The notes under the pieces: generated by a model | Database searches by the model: none | Seen by the model: the letters and a program-made list of their open reading frames with translations, nothing else | What the model was told of the DNA's origin: nothing | Program-made: the position numbers and the translations under genes | NCBI RefSeq assembly: GCF_001968985.1 | Contig: NZ_MOEN01000008.1 | Coordinates: 1 to 62,033, forward strand | DNA from: Desulfurobacterium indicum | GTDB lineage: Bacteria > Aquificota > Aquificia > Desulfurobacteriales > Desulfurobacteriaceae | Reading direction: 5' to 3' | DNA: 62,033 nucleotides | Shown here: piece after piece, positions 35,556 to 45,088 of the stretch | Position numbering within the stretch: position 1 is the stretch's first letter | How the letters are laid out: every line of letters begins with the position of its first letter

Positions 35556-38500
35556 AACTTTCCTCTTATACTCTTTCAAAAAGTAATCTATCGTCTCTAC
35601 CCTTATCTTTATCGCACCGGAAGGACGATTTTCATCTATCTCGTGAAATGTAAAGTAAGGAGTACCGCTACTTTCCATTATTTCCTCTATAACTCTATAG
35701 GTTGGGGCATCCGGTCCACATCTGAAACTTGAAAAATCAAGAACGGCAATATTCGGATGACCAGCAGCATAGAGAGCTCCCCATATCTTTCTGTTGGTAT
35801 TTTCACTGTAAGACTTTTTATATACATCTGAAATGGTAAAAGGATCTCTTCCTTTAAAAACTCTATTTAAAATATCTTCATCAACAGGAAGTGAATCAAT
35901 TGTAAGAATTGGATAACCCTTCTTTTGAATTTCTGTCGTAATACCGTGATTTATCCCGGGATCGTTATGATAAGGTCTTCCAAGAGCAAGAACAACAACG
36001 CTACCACTTTCCTCAGCCTGTTCAAGAATTTGTCTGCCATAACCTCTCAATCGGGAAAGATACCTATGATACACCTCAAAACCAACATTTATTGCCTCTC
36101 TGTTCTCTTTTCTGCTAATATCAAACAGCTTCCCGAACGTATCTAACAGTTCAAACTCAAGAAAATCTCTATCGTGAAAATGAAGAATTGGAGAAATAAA
36201 TTTAACTCCCTTTTGTTTAAAAATATCGTCCTCTTTTGTTAGAACAGCCTTTACAACCATAGGCGTTCCTGAAACCGTAGGGCAGGCTTTAGAATCTTCA
36301 GAATCCTTTAAAAATCTCATCAAAGTCAGAATTTTCGGAAAAAAGATCAGATCAGGCTTTTCTCTTAACAGATTAACGACATGAGCAAGAGCAACTTTAC
36401 TGGGGAAGCAAGGATCTATGGCCCCGCCAATCATATCCCTTTTCACCATAGTTTCCGATGTAAATGGAGAATAGATAACATTTGCCCCTAAGGATTTAAA
36501 ATAACCAAAAAAGAATGGAGCAAGAGAATAAAAATTAAGAACTTTAGGAATACCTACTACAATGCCTTTCAATTTATCAGTCACTTCATCAACTTCAAAA
36601 CTACCAAATACCGTTTTAGCAGAAATTTCCGTCATATCCGGAAATCTATTTTTAATACTTTTTAAAGCACCTATATGTTCCTTAAGAGAGTCTTTATCAA
36701 CAACCATCCCTTTTTCGCAAGGAGCAATAATATAAAGTTTATCCCTATCTTCAGATTTTATAAATGTTCGCAAGCATCTATTAGAACAGAAATTGCATCG
36801 TGTAGTTTCATCATTAATAATTTCAAACTTCATACCTTTAATAAGCTCAAAACCCGGAAAAACCGTTTTTTCGGTTTTCATCGCTTCAACTGCTGCACCA
36901 AAAGCCCCTGCCTCACCGGTGATGGGATGAACAAAAATTTCAGCATCAGGAACTTTTTCTTTTATAAAGTCATACTGCGCTTTAACTGCCGCAAGATTTC
37001 TCTGTGTTCCTCCTTGCAAAAGAAACCGCTTACCAAACTTCTTAAGATTCGGTTCTTTAACAACATACAACCAGATATTTTTAGGAAGCACTTTGGCAAG
37101 ACCAGCCATTATTTCATGAGGCTCCCAGCCAAGTCGCTGAAAATCCACAATATCCTGCTCCAGGAAAACGGCACATCCAAAGTTAAACTCAGGAGCATAT
37201 CTGGCTTTAAAGGCAACATCTGCATATTCTTCAACTTTATAACCGAACTTCTCGGCAGTTGTCTGAAGAAAATAACCGTTACCAGCAGAACACTGAGTAT
37301 TAAGCTTAAAATCCTTAACCTGATTGTTAGACATAAACATAACCTTTATATCCTGACCACCTACATCAACAATAACATCAATTTTGTCGAAGAAAGAAAG
37401 AGCCGAAATGGTATGAGCAACGGTCTCAACAACAGCAACATCAGCGCCTATAAACTCTTTTATCATATCCTTAGCATAGCCGGTAACACCAACACCTTTA
37501 ACATCAAGCAAAATACCTTTAGATTCAGCAGACTGATGAATTTGCATGAGCAGTTTTTTCACATCTTCTAAAGGATTACCACAAGAGAGCGTATAAGCTT
37601 TATCAACCACTCTCTTTTCATCATCAATAACAACAATTTTCGTAGATGTAGAACCACCATCAATGCCTATATAACAAGAAATCCTCTCTCTTTCTTCTAA
37701 CTCTCTCACGGGAGCAAAAAGATTTCCATACTTTTTCAAAAATTGTTCAAGCTCTTCATCATCCTTAACCAGACCCGGTATGCCCATTTCCTTTTTCAAT
37801 CCATCTATACCGACTCTCAGAAATTCTTCCAGCTTTTCAGAACCTCTATATGGACTCTCTTCTCTTTCCCCCGAAAGGGCAGCACCTATGGAAGCAAAAA
37901 ATTGAGCATCTTCTGGAACTACTATACTATCTTCACTAAAGCTTATCCCCTTCTCCTCCCAGATCCTTTCAAGATGAAACTTCCATGCCTGACAAAGCGC
38001 AGGGAAGAAAGTATGAGGACCGCCCAGAAGCAAAACCTTAGGATAAAGTGTATATCCCCGCGTAAGAACAGAAAGATTCTGAAGAACTATTGCATCAAAA
38101 AGAGAAATAAGAAGCTCCTCAGCAGGAACTCCGCTTTTTTGAAGTCCAGTAATGTCTGTTTCTGCAAAAACGCCACACTTTGCAGCTACAGGATAAACTT
38201 TTGAATGATCATAAGAAACAGAAATTGCAACTTCAGGAGATATTTTAAGTTTACTCAAAATTCTGTCTATTGTAGCACCTGTTCCGCCGGCACACTTATC
38301 ATTCATGGTGGTCAGTTTTCTTTTCCTACCATTAACATCAAACCAGAAAATCATCTTTGCATCCTGACCGCCAAGTTCAACAACGCTTCTTGTTTCAGGC
38401 ATCAGTCTCTCTACCGCCCGAGTAATAGCATTTACCTCCTGAATAAACTGAACTCCTAAAACCCTGGAAAAAGATGTAGCACCACTTCCCGTCATGAACA

Positions 38501-38669
38501 AATTGAAATCTTTACTGGCAATGGATTCTATATCCTTTAAAAACTTTAAAAGCTTCTCTCCCTGCCTTGCCTCATGTCTCTCATAACGTTTATATATAAT
38601 CTCTCCATTTTCGTCCAATAAAACACACTTGATAGTAGTTGAACCTATATCTATACCTGCATTTTTCAT
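35550..38669 (-). CDS. Fused acyl-CoA dehydratase activase and HgdB-like reductase protein
   Basis: The 1039 residues contain two ASKHA ATPase domains of the BadF/BcrA/HgdC type. The first starts AGIDIGSTTIKCVLLDENG (4-22), with cluster-ligand candidates MNDKCAGGTG and AAKCGVFAE. The second starts GIDGGSTSTKIVV near 335, with NTQCSAGNG and FGCAVFLEQD. A C-terminal DUF2229/HgdB-like part follows, with RCNFCSNRCLRTF, AIDPCFPSKVALAH and FSSFRCGPDAP. Such activators pump low-potential electrons with ATP into 2-hydroxyacyl-CoA dehydratases or double-cubane cluster proteins. Known fusions are often nearer 1400 residues. No separate dehydratase is adjacent. Confidence 0.82.
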   Translation of the reverse strand: MKNAGIDIGSTTIKCVLLDENGEIIYKRYERHEARQGEKLLKFLKDIESIASKDFNLFMTGSGATSFSRVLGVQFIQEVNAITRAVERLMPETRSVVELGGQDAKMIFWFDVNGRKRKLTTMNDKCAGGTGATIDRILSKLKISPEVAISVSYDHSKVYPVAAKCGVFAETDITGLQKSGVPAEELLISLFDAIVLQNLSVLTRGYTLYPKVLLLGGPHTFFPALCQAWKFHLERIWEEKGISFSEDSIVVPEDAQFFASIGAALSGEREESPYRGSEKLEEFLRVGIDGLKKEMGIPGLVKDDEELEQFLKKYGNLFAPVRELEERERISCYIGIDGGSTSTKIVVIDDEKRVVDKAYTLSCGNPLEDVKKLLMQIHQSAESKGILLDVKGVGVTGYAKDMIKEFIGADVAVVETVAHTISALSFFDKIDVIVDVGGQDIKVMFMSNNQVKDFKLNTQCSAGNGYFLQTTAEKFGYKVEEYADVAFKARYAPEFNFGCAVFLEQDIVDFQRLGWEPHEIMAGLAKVLPKNIWLYVVKEPNLKKFGKRFLLQGGTQRNLAAVKAQYDFIKEKVPDAEIFVHPITGEAGAFGAAVEAMKTEKTVFPGFELIKGMKFEIINDETTRCNFCSNRCLRTFIKSEDRDKLYIIAPCEKGMVVDKDSLKEHIGALKSIKNRFPDMTEISAKTVFGSFEVDEVTDKLKGIVVGIPKVLNFYSLAPFFFGYFKSLGANVIYSPFTSETMVKRDMIGGAIDPCFPSKVALAHVVNLLREKPDLIFFPKILTLMRFLKDSEDSKACPTVSGTPMVVKAVLTKEDDIFKQKGVKFISPILHFHDRDFLEFELLDTFGKLFDISRKENREAINVGFEVYHRYLSRLRGYGRQILEQAEESGSVVVLALGRPYHNDPGINHGITTEIQKKGYPILTIDSLPVDEDILNRVFKGRDPFTISDVYKKSYSENTNRKIWGALYAAGHPNIAVLDFSSFRCGPDAPTYRVIEEIMESSGTPYFTFHEIDENRPSGAIKIRVETIDYFLKEYKRKVL

Positions 38670-38780
38670 ACCTTGTTCCCTGCAACAAAAAAAGTATCTA
38701 AAAGAAAGTTAAGATGATTGTTGAAGACTGGCAATAAACGGCTATCTTTATTTTATAACTATTCTACAGATGAGGATAAA

Positions 38781-39971
38781 ATGGAACTTCTATCACCTGC
38801 AGGAACGCTGGAAAAGCTTAAAGTTGCAGTAAATTTTGGAGCCGATGCGGTATACGCCGGCGTTAAGAAGTTTTCTCTAAGAGAAAGAGCTGGCAACTTT
38901 ACAATTGAAGAACTTAAAGAAGGTATTGACTACGCTCACTCTAAAGGGAAGAAAGTTTACGTAACGTTAAACGCTTTTCTGAAAAATCACGAAATTGAAA
39001 ACTTCAAAAAAACAGTTGATGCGGTAGCAAAACTAAATCCTGACGGTTTCATTGTCGCAGATATAGGAGCATTGTCGATAATAAAAGACAGAACAGATAT
39101 CCCAATCCACATAAGCACCCAGGCCAACGTGACAAACATAGTAACAGTAAAAGCCTACAAAAATCTGGGAGCCAGTCGAATCGTTCTTGCCAGAGAACTT
39201 TCATTAAAAGAAATTGCAGAAATAAAAAAAGCCGTTTCTAACATGGAAATAGAAGTATTTGTCCACGGCGCAATGTGCATGGCATACTCAGGAAGATGCC
39301 TTCTTTCAAACTATTTAACAAAAAGAGACCCCAATCGAGGAAGTTGTGCTCAAAGCTGCAGATGGAAATATTATGTGGTCGAAGAAAAAAGGGAAGGTGA
39401 ACTATATCCAATAGAAGAAGACCATCACGGAACTTACATCTTTAATTCTAAAGACCTATGTGCTCTACCTCTCCTTGATAAACTATACGAAATAGGTGTT
39501 AATTCTGTAAAAATCGAAGGTAGAGTAAAAAGCGTTTATTACGTAGCCGTAACAACAGCAATATATAGAAGAGCCATTGACCTCATCAAAAACAATCCAG
39601 AAAGCTTTAAAACAGAACTCCCGAAACTGTTAGAAGAACTGGATAAAGTAAGTCATAGACCTTACACTACAGGATTCTTACAACAGGAAAAAGAACTGCA
39701 GTACTATCCTACAAGTTCTTACATAAGAAAATATAAATTTCTCGCCATATACAAAAACAACTTCTGGAAAGTTAAAAATCCATTCAATATAGGTGATAAA
39801 GTAGAACTTTTTTCAAAAGACGGAAAAAGTATAAAAGCAACTATTAAGAAAATAGTTAAAAACGGAGAAAAACAGATCCATACAGCTCACACAAATTATA
39901 ATGTTGATATAGAATTTATCCCACATTTAAAACCTGAAAACTACGACATTATAAGAAAAGAAATCACTTAA
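38781..39971 (+). CDS. U32 family protein, TrhP-like tRNA hydroxylation protein
   Basis: This 396-residue protein is of the peptidase U32 family. The block FVHGAMCMAYSGRCLLSNYL, then RGSCAQSCRWKYYV, gives the four conserved cysteines and matches TrhP (YegQ), which with prephenate makes 5-hydroxyuridine at the tRNA wobble position, better than it matches the collagenase-like members. I start at the ATG at 38781, with GATGAGG upstream; an earlier frame from 38718 adds unconserved residues. The 3' end overlaps convergent pilC by eight bases. Confidence 0.85.
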   Translation: MELLSPAGTLEKLKVAVNFGADAVYAGVKKFSLRERAGNFTIEELKEGIDYAHSKGKKVYVTLNAFLKNHEIENFKKTVDAVAKLNPDGFIVADIGALSIIKDRTDIPIHISTQANVTNIVTVKAYKNLGASRIVLARELSLKEIAEIKKAVSNMEIEVFVHGAMCMAYSGRCLLSNYLTKRDPNRGSCAQSCRWKYYVVEEKREGELYPIEEDHHGTYIFNSKDLCALPLLDKLYEIGVNSVKIEGRVKSVYYVAVTTAIYRRAIDLIKNNPESFKTELPKLLEELDKVSHRPYTTGFLQQEKELQYYPTSSYIRKYKFLAIYKNNFWKVKNPFNIGDKVELFSKDGKSIKATIKKIVKNGEKQIHTAHTNYNVDIEFIPHLKPENYDIIRKEIT

Positions 39972-41181
39972 TTAAGCTACCCATCTTAAATATCGGTAGA
40001 TACATAGCAATAATAATAAAACCTATAACTCCACCTATGAAAACCATCATTAAAGGCTCTATCAAAGAAGTCAAACCATCGACCATTGTATCCACCTCTT
40101 CTTCATAAAAATCAGCTACCTTGGCAAGCATTTCATCAAGATTACCAGCATCCTCTCCTATCGCTACCATATTTATAAGCATAGGGGGAAAGATTTTACT
40201 TCGAGAAAGAGCTACAGCAAGACTTATACCTTTCTCCACTTGCTCTTTCACTTTGCTTATTTCCTCTTGAATTATTTGATTATTTGAAGTTTCTGCTGCA
40301 ATATCAAGAGCCTTCAATATATTGATACCACTTGAAAACATAGAAGATAATGTTCTGGCGAAATTAGCTATAGAACTTTTAAGAATTAGCTCCCCAAAAA
40401 CAGGAACTTTCAACATAAACAGATCAAAATAGTATTTAAATTTCGGAATTTTAAGCAATCTCTTAAAAATAAAGATAAAAATTACTATGCCAGCGATCAG
40501 CCATCCTATATAATCCCTCAAAAAATCGCTCGCTTTAATAACCATCCGAGTAAGCGCCGGAAGTTCTCCTCCAAATTCCTTGTATATTCCAGCAAACGTA
40601 GGAATAACAAAAATCAAAATACCAGCTACTATAATAGAAGCTATAATCAAAACAAATGTAGGATAAAACATTGCACTTTTTACTTTTGAACGTAGATGTT
40701 CTACTTTTTCAAGATATTCTGCAAGTCTTTTCAAAGTTGTATCAAGCGTTCCTGCTTCCTCTGCTGCTTTTATCATACTTATATAAAGATCACCAAAAAC
40801 ATCTCTATACTTTGCAAGTGCTGCTGAAAATCTACCTCCCTCCTCTACCTGTTTTGCAACATCTTTTATAATCTCTTTAAGTTTACGATTTGAAACCTGT
40901 TGTTCCAAAGCCCTCAAAGCACTAACTAATGGAATACCCGCATTTATCATAGAGTAAAGCTGGCGAGTAAATAAAACTATATCTTTGAGCTTTACTTTAT
41001 CCATAAAAGACAAATTAATTTCCATATTTAAGCCAGAGGATTTTTCCTCTTTAAGGGATTCTATATAAACAACACCTTTACTTCTTATGAGATTTTTAGC
41101 AATATCGATATTATCCGCAGTTACCTTGCCTCTTTTCACTTTTCCTAATATTGTTTTACCTCTATAACTATAAACAGGCAT
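39964..41181 (-). CDS. pilC: Type IV pilus/type II secretion inner-membrane platform protein
   Basis: This 405-residue GspF/PilC protein has two duplicated cytoplasmic helical domains with three membrane segments. Family marks are FTRQLYSMINAGIPLVSALR, YPTFVLIIASIIVAGILIFV and the second repeat FARTLSSMFSSGINILKALD. The platform protein works with the PilB/PilT motors. It lies ten bases after pilT on the same strand. No pilB or pilin gene is nearby. Confidence 0.92.
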   Translation of the reverse strand: MPVYSYRGKTILGKVKRGKVTADNIDIAKNLIRSKGVVYIESLKEEKSSGLNMEINLSFMDKVKLKDIVLFTRQLYSMINAGIPLVSALRALEQQVSNRKLKEIIKDVAKQVEEGGRFSAALAKYRDVFGDLYISMIKAAEEAGTLDTTLKRLAEYLEKVEHLRSKVKSAMFYPTFVLIIASIIVAGILIFVIPTFAGIYKEFGGELPALTRMVIKASDFLRDYIGWLIAGIVIFIFIFKRLLKIPKFKYYFDLFMLKVPVFGELILKSSIANFARTLSSMFSSGINILKALDIAAETSNNQIIQEEISKVKEQVEKGISLAVALSRSKIFPPMLINMVAIGEDAGNLDEMLAKVADFYEEEVDTMVDGLTSLIEPLMMVFIGGVIGFIIIAMYLPIFKMGSLIK

Positions 41182-41191
41182 ATCTTCTTAC

Positions 41192-42265
41192 CTATCCCGA
41201 ATAAGTTTTTATCAAAGATTCTAACTCCCTAACATCAGGAGAAACTGTTTTTGCTGTTTCAAGAGAAATTGTACCTGAAAGATAAAGTTTTGCAAGAGTC
41301 TGATTCATCGTTACCATCCCGGTTTCAGCCTGACCTGTTTGCATCAATGAATAAATTTGATGAAGTTTATTTTCTCTTATAAGATTTCTTATAGCTGCCG
41401 TCGGAATAAAGACTTCAGCTGCCGCTACTCTTCCTTTTTTATCTTTCCTCTTTAAAAGCCTCTGTGCAACAATTCCCTGAAGGGAAAATGATAACTGAGT
41501 TCTTATCTGAGACTGCTTATCTGCAGGAAAAACATCAACTATACGGTTAATAGTTTCGATGGCAGAATTCGTGTGAAGAGTTCCAAAAACAAGATGCCCC
41601 GTTTCAGCAGCAGTTAAAGCTGCTGCAATAGTCTCAGTATCTCTCATCTCGCCTACAAGGATAACATCAGGGTCTTCACGAAGAGCCGACCTTAGCGCAT
41701 TCGCAAAACTTTTTGTATCACTACCAAGCTCTCTCTGATTCACCAAAGACTTTCTATGTTCATAAACAAACTCAATAGGATCTTCAATCGTGATTATGTG
41801 GTAAGGATAAGTTTCATTAATGATATTAATAAGAGAAGCAAGAGTTGTAGATTTACCAGAACCGGTAGGACCCGTTACTAAAATCAATCCCTGATCAAGA
41901 TGTGCAAAACTTTTAACAACATCAGGTAAGCCCAATTTTTCAAATTCTGGGATTTCAAACGGAATTAAACGGAATACCGCTGAAAGAGCAGAACGCTGAA
42001 AAAAGGCATTACCTCTAAACCTTGCAAGATTCTCTATACCAAAAGAAAAATCAAGTTCCAGTTCTTCTTCAAGACGTTTCTTCTGCATATCAGTAAGAAC
42101 ACTATAAATAAGCTTCTTCGTTTCATTAGGAGTCAAAAGGTTATATTCATCCATTGGAATGAGATCACCACTAACTCTCACTCTAGGAGGACTCCCGGGG
42201 GAAAGATGTAAATCTGAACCTCCCCTTTCAACCAGCTCTTTTAAAAAATCAACTATTGAAGCCAT
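41192..42265 (-). CDS. pilT: Twitching motility retraction ATPase PilT
   Basis: This hexameric ATPase retracts type IV pili. It has 357 residues. Walker A is GPTGSGKST (132-140). The Asp box (ITIEDPIEFVYEH), Walker B region (VGEMRDTETI) and His box (GHLVFGTLHTNSA) follow. The N-terminal GSDLHLSPGSPPRVR is typical. GTGAGGAAAAATA precedes the ATG. Together with pilC it forms a two-gene operon transcribed away from the glycosylation cluster, with its own -10 box. Confidence 0.95.
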   Translation of the reverse strand: MASIVDFLKELVERGGSDLHLSPGSPPRVRVSGDLIPMDEYNLLTPNETKKLIYSVLTDMQKKRLEEELELDFSFGIENLARFRGNAFFQRSALSAVFRLIPFEIPEFEKLGLPDVVKSFAHLDQGLILVTGPTGSGKSTTLASLINIINETYPYHIITIEDPIEFVYEHRKSLVNQRELGSDTKSFANALRSALREDPDVILVGEMRDTETIAAALTAAETGHLVFGTLHTNSAIETINRIVDVFPADKQSQIRTQLSFSLQGIVAQRLLKRKDKKGRVAAAEVFIPTAAIRNLIRENKLHQIYSLMQTGQAETGMVTMNQTLAKLYLSGTISLETAKTVSPDVRELESLIKTYSG

Positions 42266-42321
42266 TATTTTTCCTCACATTCACAAAACTCTTAACTGCT
42301 TTTCTTCGTTTATCAATTTTA

Positions 42322-42327
42322 ATTATA
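42322..42327 (-). promoter_or_regulatory. Candidate -10 box of pilT-pilC
   Basis: A perfect TATAAT on the minus strand lies about 57 bases before the pilT ATG, in the 93-base gap behind the TauE/SafE gene. A -35 at 17 bases is weak (TTATCT). The gap shows no clear terminator for the upstream cluster. Confidence 0.5.
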
Positions 42328-42358
42328 ACATACTCCCATCACACAGATAACCAAATAA

Positions 42359-43186
42359 TCAAAAAGTGGAAGTCAAAACTTTAACAACCACTTCTACTGC
42401 AACTGCCAAAAGAAAAAAAGCAAACCACTTCCTCAATTTTTCTGCTTGAACTTTATGCATAACTTTTACTCCCATTTTCGTCCCAAAATAAAGAGGAGGA
42501 ATCATAAAAACAAGTGCGGGTATATAAATATACCCTAAAAAGAAAATACTTTTAATATGATGCCAGCCATAATAGATATAATTAAGAGTAGAAAAAAAAG
42601 CATTAAAAAAAACAACTCCTGTTGATGTAGCCATGGCATTTTTTATAGGAATATCAGCAAAAGAGTAAAGCATAGGAGTAACAACAGCCCCACCCCCAAC
42701 TCCAAGAAGTCCAGCAAGAAATCCAGAAGTAAATCCTGTAACAAGAATTGAACGATAGTTTAATTTTTGTTTTTTCCCTTCTTCTTTTTTTGAACCTTTA
42801 AGCATTTTTATGGACATAAAAATTAAAAACAGAGCGAAAAGAACTTTTGTCATCTCAGGAGAAAGAATTTTAGCCGTTAAAGCACTTCCCACAAAATCTC
42901 CTGGAATAGCTCCCAATATAAGAAAAAGAAAAATATCTTTCCTCAAAAACCCCTTTTTTATATGTTGCCAGGCAGAAGTTGCTGATGTAACAGTCATACA
43001 AGCAAGAGACGTTGCAACTGCAGACTTAGGAACTATGCTTTCTGGAATTCCAAGAAAAGGAAACACGACCCAGAAAGTTGGAATAAATAACATCCCTCCA
43101 CCTTTCCCAAGAAGACCAGATAGAAAACCAATAAAAAAACCTGCTATCGAGAGAACAATCCCAGCTTCAATAATATGTGAAAGCAT
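42359..43186 (-). CDS. TauE/SafE family sulfite/sulfur-compound exporter
   Basis: This 275-residue membrane protein has about eight hydrophobic segments in two repeats. The duplicated motif is visible as GFLSGLLGKGGGMLFIPTFW at the N-terminus and GFLAGLLGVGGGAVVTPMLY in the middle. Family members export sulfite, sulfonates or related anions. It follows the glycosyltransferase gene by 13 bases, so it may be read as the last gene of that cluster. In a sulfur-metabolising thermophile it could equally act in dissimilatory sulfur metabolism. Confidence 0.87.
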   Translation of the reverse strand: MLSHIIEAGIVLSIAGFFIGFLSGLLGKGGGMLFIPTFWVVFPFLGIPESIVPKSAVATSLACMTVTSATSAWQHIKKGFLRKDIFLFLILGAIPGDFVGSALTAKILSPEMTKVLFALFLIFMSIKMLKGSKKEEGKKQKLNYRSILVTGFTSGFLAGLLGVGGGAVVTPMLYSFADIPIKNAMATSTGVVFFNAFFSTLNYIYYGWHHIKSIFFLGYIYIPALVFMIPPLYFGTKMGVKVMHKVQAEKLRKWFAFFLLAVAVEVVVKVLTSTF

Positions 43187-43199
43187 ACAAAAACCTCAC

Positions 43200-44120
43200 T
43201 CAATTTTTTTCTTTTTCCCAATATTGTCTATTCATCGAAAAGTATTTTCTAATGTTCATAGGTATCTTATCAAAGTTATATCCTACTTTATAACCAACAT
43301 ACTTAGCCAAATTCTTTAAAAGAAATTTGGGTAAAAAATAAAGAGCTTTCTGATTCAATAAAAATTTCAATTCTGACTTAACATATTTCAGACCCTCTTT
43401 TTCAGGTTTTCCAAATGTATCGAGCATCCAGGCCTGTGTTCTATGAAAAACACCTATATCGAAATATCTTCTGAACTCCTGAAATACTGAATAAGAATGT
43501 GAATGATAAACTTTGGCTTCAGCAACATATTTAATTTTGTAACCTTTTAATAACAACCGGGCTGCTACAACAGAATCTTCACCAAATATAACACCTTCCG
43601 GGAACCAACCTACAGATTCAAGTAAATTTCTATTATACGCAGCAAAAGAGTTAGAAAGAAAAGCAACTTTAAACCCCATATGTTCTCTGTCTTTTAAATT
43701 TTTCTCAAAAGACTTTTCTGGATAATTAAATAGCCTCAAATGTTTTCCAAACAAATCAGTATCATTATATGGAATTTGACGTCCATAAGTAGCTGCTATT
43801 TCTTTATCTTTTTCCAAAGGAAGTGTTAAAAACTCAATTGCCCTATTGTTAGCAGGAATAGCATCTTGAGTAAAATAAACCAAAATATCTCCTTTTGCCT
43901 CTTTGCCTGCTAATGTTCTGGTCCCTCCATGATCAAAAGTATTTTTCGGAATAGAAATAACACGTGCTCCTTTTGAAACAGCAATATTTACCGTCCTATC
44001 CGAAGACGAGGAATCTACAACAATAACTTCATCTGGTCTCATAGTCTGATTGTTAAGAGCATCAAGAAGCCTTTCTATGTACTTTTCCGCATTATATGTT
44101 GGGATTATCACAGATATCAT
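43200..44120 (-). CDS. Glycosyltransferase family 2, rhamnosyltransferase-like
   Basis: This 306-residue GT-A fold enzyme starts MISVIIPTYNAEKYIERLL and has the nucleotide-sugar loop VIVVDSSSSDRTV. The block YFTQDAIPANNRAIEFL and the catalytic GVIFGEDSVVAARLLL resemble rhamnosyltransferases of polysaccharide clusters, but the sugar is not certain. It begins 29 bases inside the upstream glycosyltransferase gene, indicating coupled translation. The C-terminal helical tail may contact the membrane. Confidence 0.85.
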   Translation of the reverse strand: MISVIIPTYNAEKYIERLLDALNNQTMRPDEVIVVDSSSSDRTVNIAVSKGARVISIPKNTFDHGGTRTLAGKEAKGDILVYFTQDAIPANNRAIEFLTLPLEKDKEIAATYGRQIPYNDTDLFGKHLRLFNYPEKSFEKNLKDREHMGFKVAFLSNSFAAYNRNLLESVGWFPEGVIFGEDSVVAARLLLKGYKIKYVAEAKVYHSHSYSVFQEFRRYFDIGVFHRTQAWMLDTFGKPEKEGLKYVKSELKFLLNQKALYFLPKFLLKNLAKYVGYKVGYNFDKIPMNIRKYFSMNRQYWEKEKN

Positions 44121-45081
44121 AGAAATCCTCTTTTACATATCTTAAATACCACAAAAATCCAAGGTTTCTCAGAAAATTTTGCTTGAAAAGTTTAAAACGA
44201 AAAACGGTAAGTAATTTTCTAACGTAAGATACATAAGGAATCTGCACATAAGCCCTAAGCATATCTTTTTGTTCCGGTTTTAAACATTGCTCAAAAGTTG
44301 ATAAAAAATTCTGAGCCTGTAAAACTGTTTTGGCAATTGATTTAACCAAATCATCCTTTCGCATGAATTTTCTAATAGCATATCTTACATCAACATTTTT
44401 AGCCCCTGTATCATTTTTTTCATGCTGTCGATACAATACTGTTGGTTTTGAAATAAAATCCACCACTCCAAACGCAGACGCAACAAGAGAAAGCCACCAA
44501 TCATGCATAATAGCTTTTCTTCCTATAGGATGGGCTTTTTCTAACAAAGCCCTATTAACAGCACAGGCACAACCAGTTACATTATTTTGAACAAGTAGAT
44601 AATTAAGTGTTTTACATTCTGGATTAAGCTTCTGATAACGCCACATAGAATCGCTTATCACATCTAAATTAGAATCCACCACTTTCAAATCAGAATGCAA
44701 AAGAATTGATAAATCTTTACGTGAACTTTCAATTCCTTTAAACCTCTGAAGAAAAATCTCTATTTTATTTTCAATCCAAACATCATCCTGATCACAAAAA
44801 AAGAAATATTCAAAATTCCTTTCTAAAGCAATACCAATGAGATGACTAAAGTTATCCTTAGCATTGCCAAATTTTAATCCGTCGTTAAGAAAAATAATCC
44901 TTTCAGGATATTTAATGCTATACTCTTTCAAAATATCAACTGTTCCATCTTCTGACCCATCATCATGAACCAAAAGAACCCAGTTTTTGTAAGTTTGAGA
45001 TATAATAGAATTAAGCTGTTGAGCTAAAAACCGTTCACCATTATAAGTAGCCATTAAAATTGCCACTGTCTTTTCTTCCAC
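44092..45081 (-). CDS. Glycosyltransferase family 2 with DQDD motif
   Basis: This 329-residue enzyme begins VAILMATYNGERFLAQQLNS and carries the metal motif FFFCDQDDVWIENKI, then MHDWWLSL and VLYRQHEKNDTGA near the end of the GT-A domain. The DQDDVW pattern is common in O-antigen and exopolysaccharide GT2 enzymes adding rhamnose or similar sugars; the substrate remains unknown. It lies seven bases after the sulfotransferase gene and overlaps the next glycosyltransferase by 29 bases. Confidence 0.85.
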   Translation of the reverse strand: MEEKTVAILMATYNGERFLAQQLNSIISQTYKNWVLLVHDDGSEDGTVDILKEYSIKYPERIIFLNDGLKFGNAKDNFSHLIGIALERNFEYFFFCDQDDVWIENKIEIFLQRFKGIESSRKDLSILLHSDLKVVDSNLDVISDSMWRYQKLNPECKTLNYLLVQNNVTGCACAVNRALLEKAHPIGRKAIMHDWWLSLVASAFGVVDFISKPTVLYRQHEKNDTGAKNVDVRYAIRKFMRKDDLVKSIAKTVLQAQNFLSTFEQCLKPEQKDMLRAYVQIPYVSYVRKLLTVFRFKLFKQNFLRNLGFLWYLRYVKEDFYDICDNPNI

Positions 45082-45088
45082 ATTTACC

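Noticed and set aside
36675-37571. A 298-codon open frame on the plus strand inside the activase gene
   Set aside because: It is antisense to a well-supported 1039-residue protein, has no ribosome site and shows a composition typical of a reverse-strand by-product.
38670-38780. A sigma-54 type promoter (GG and GC dinucleotides) before the U32 gene
   Set aside because: The GG to GC spacing is nine bases instead of ten and flanking bases do not fit the consensus.
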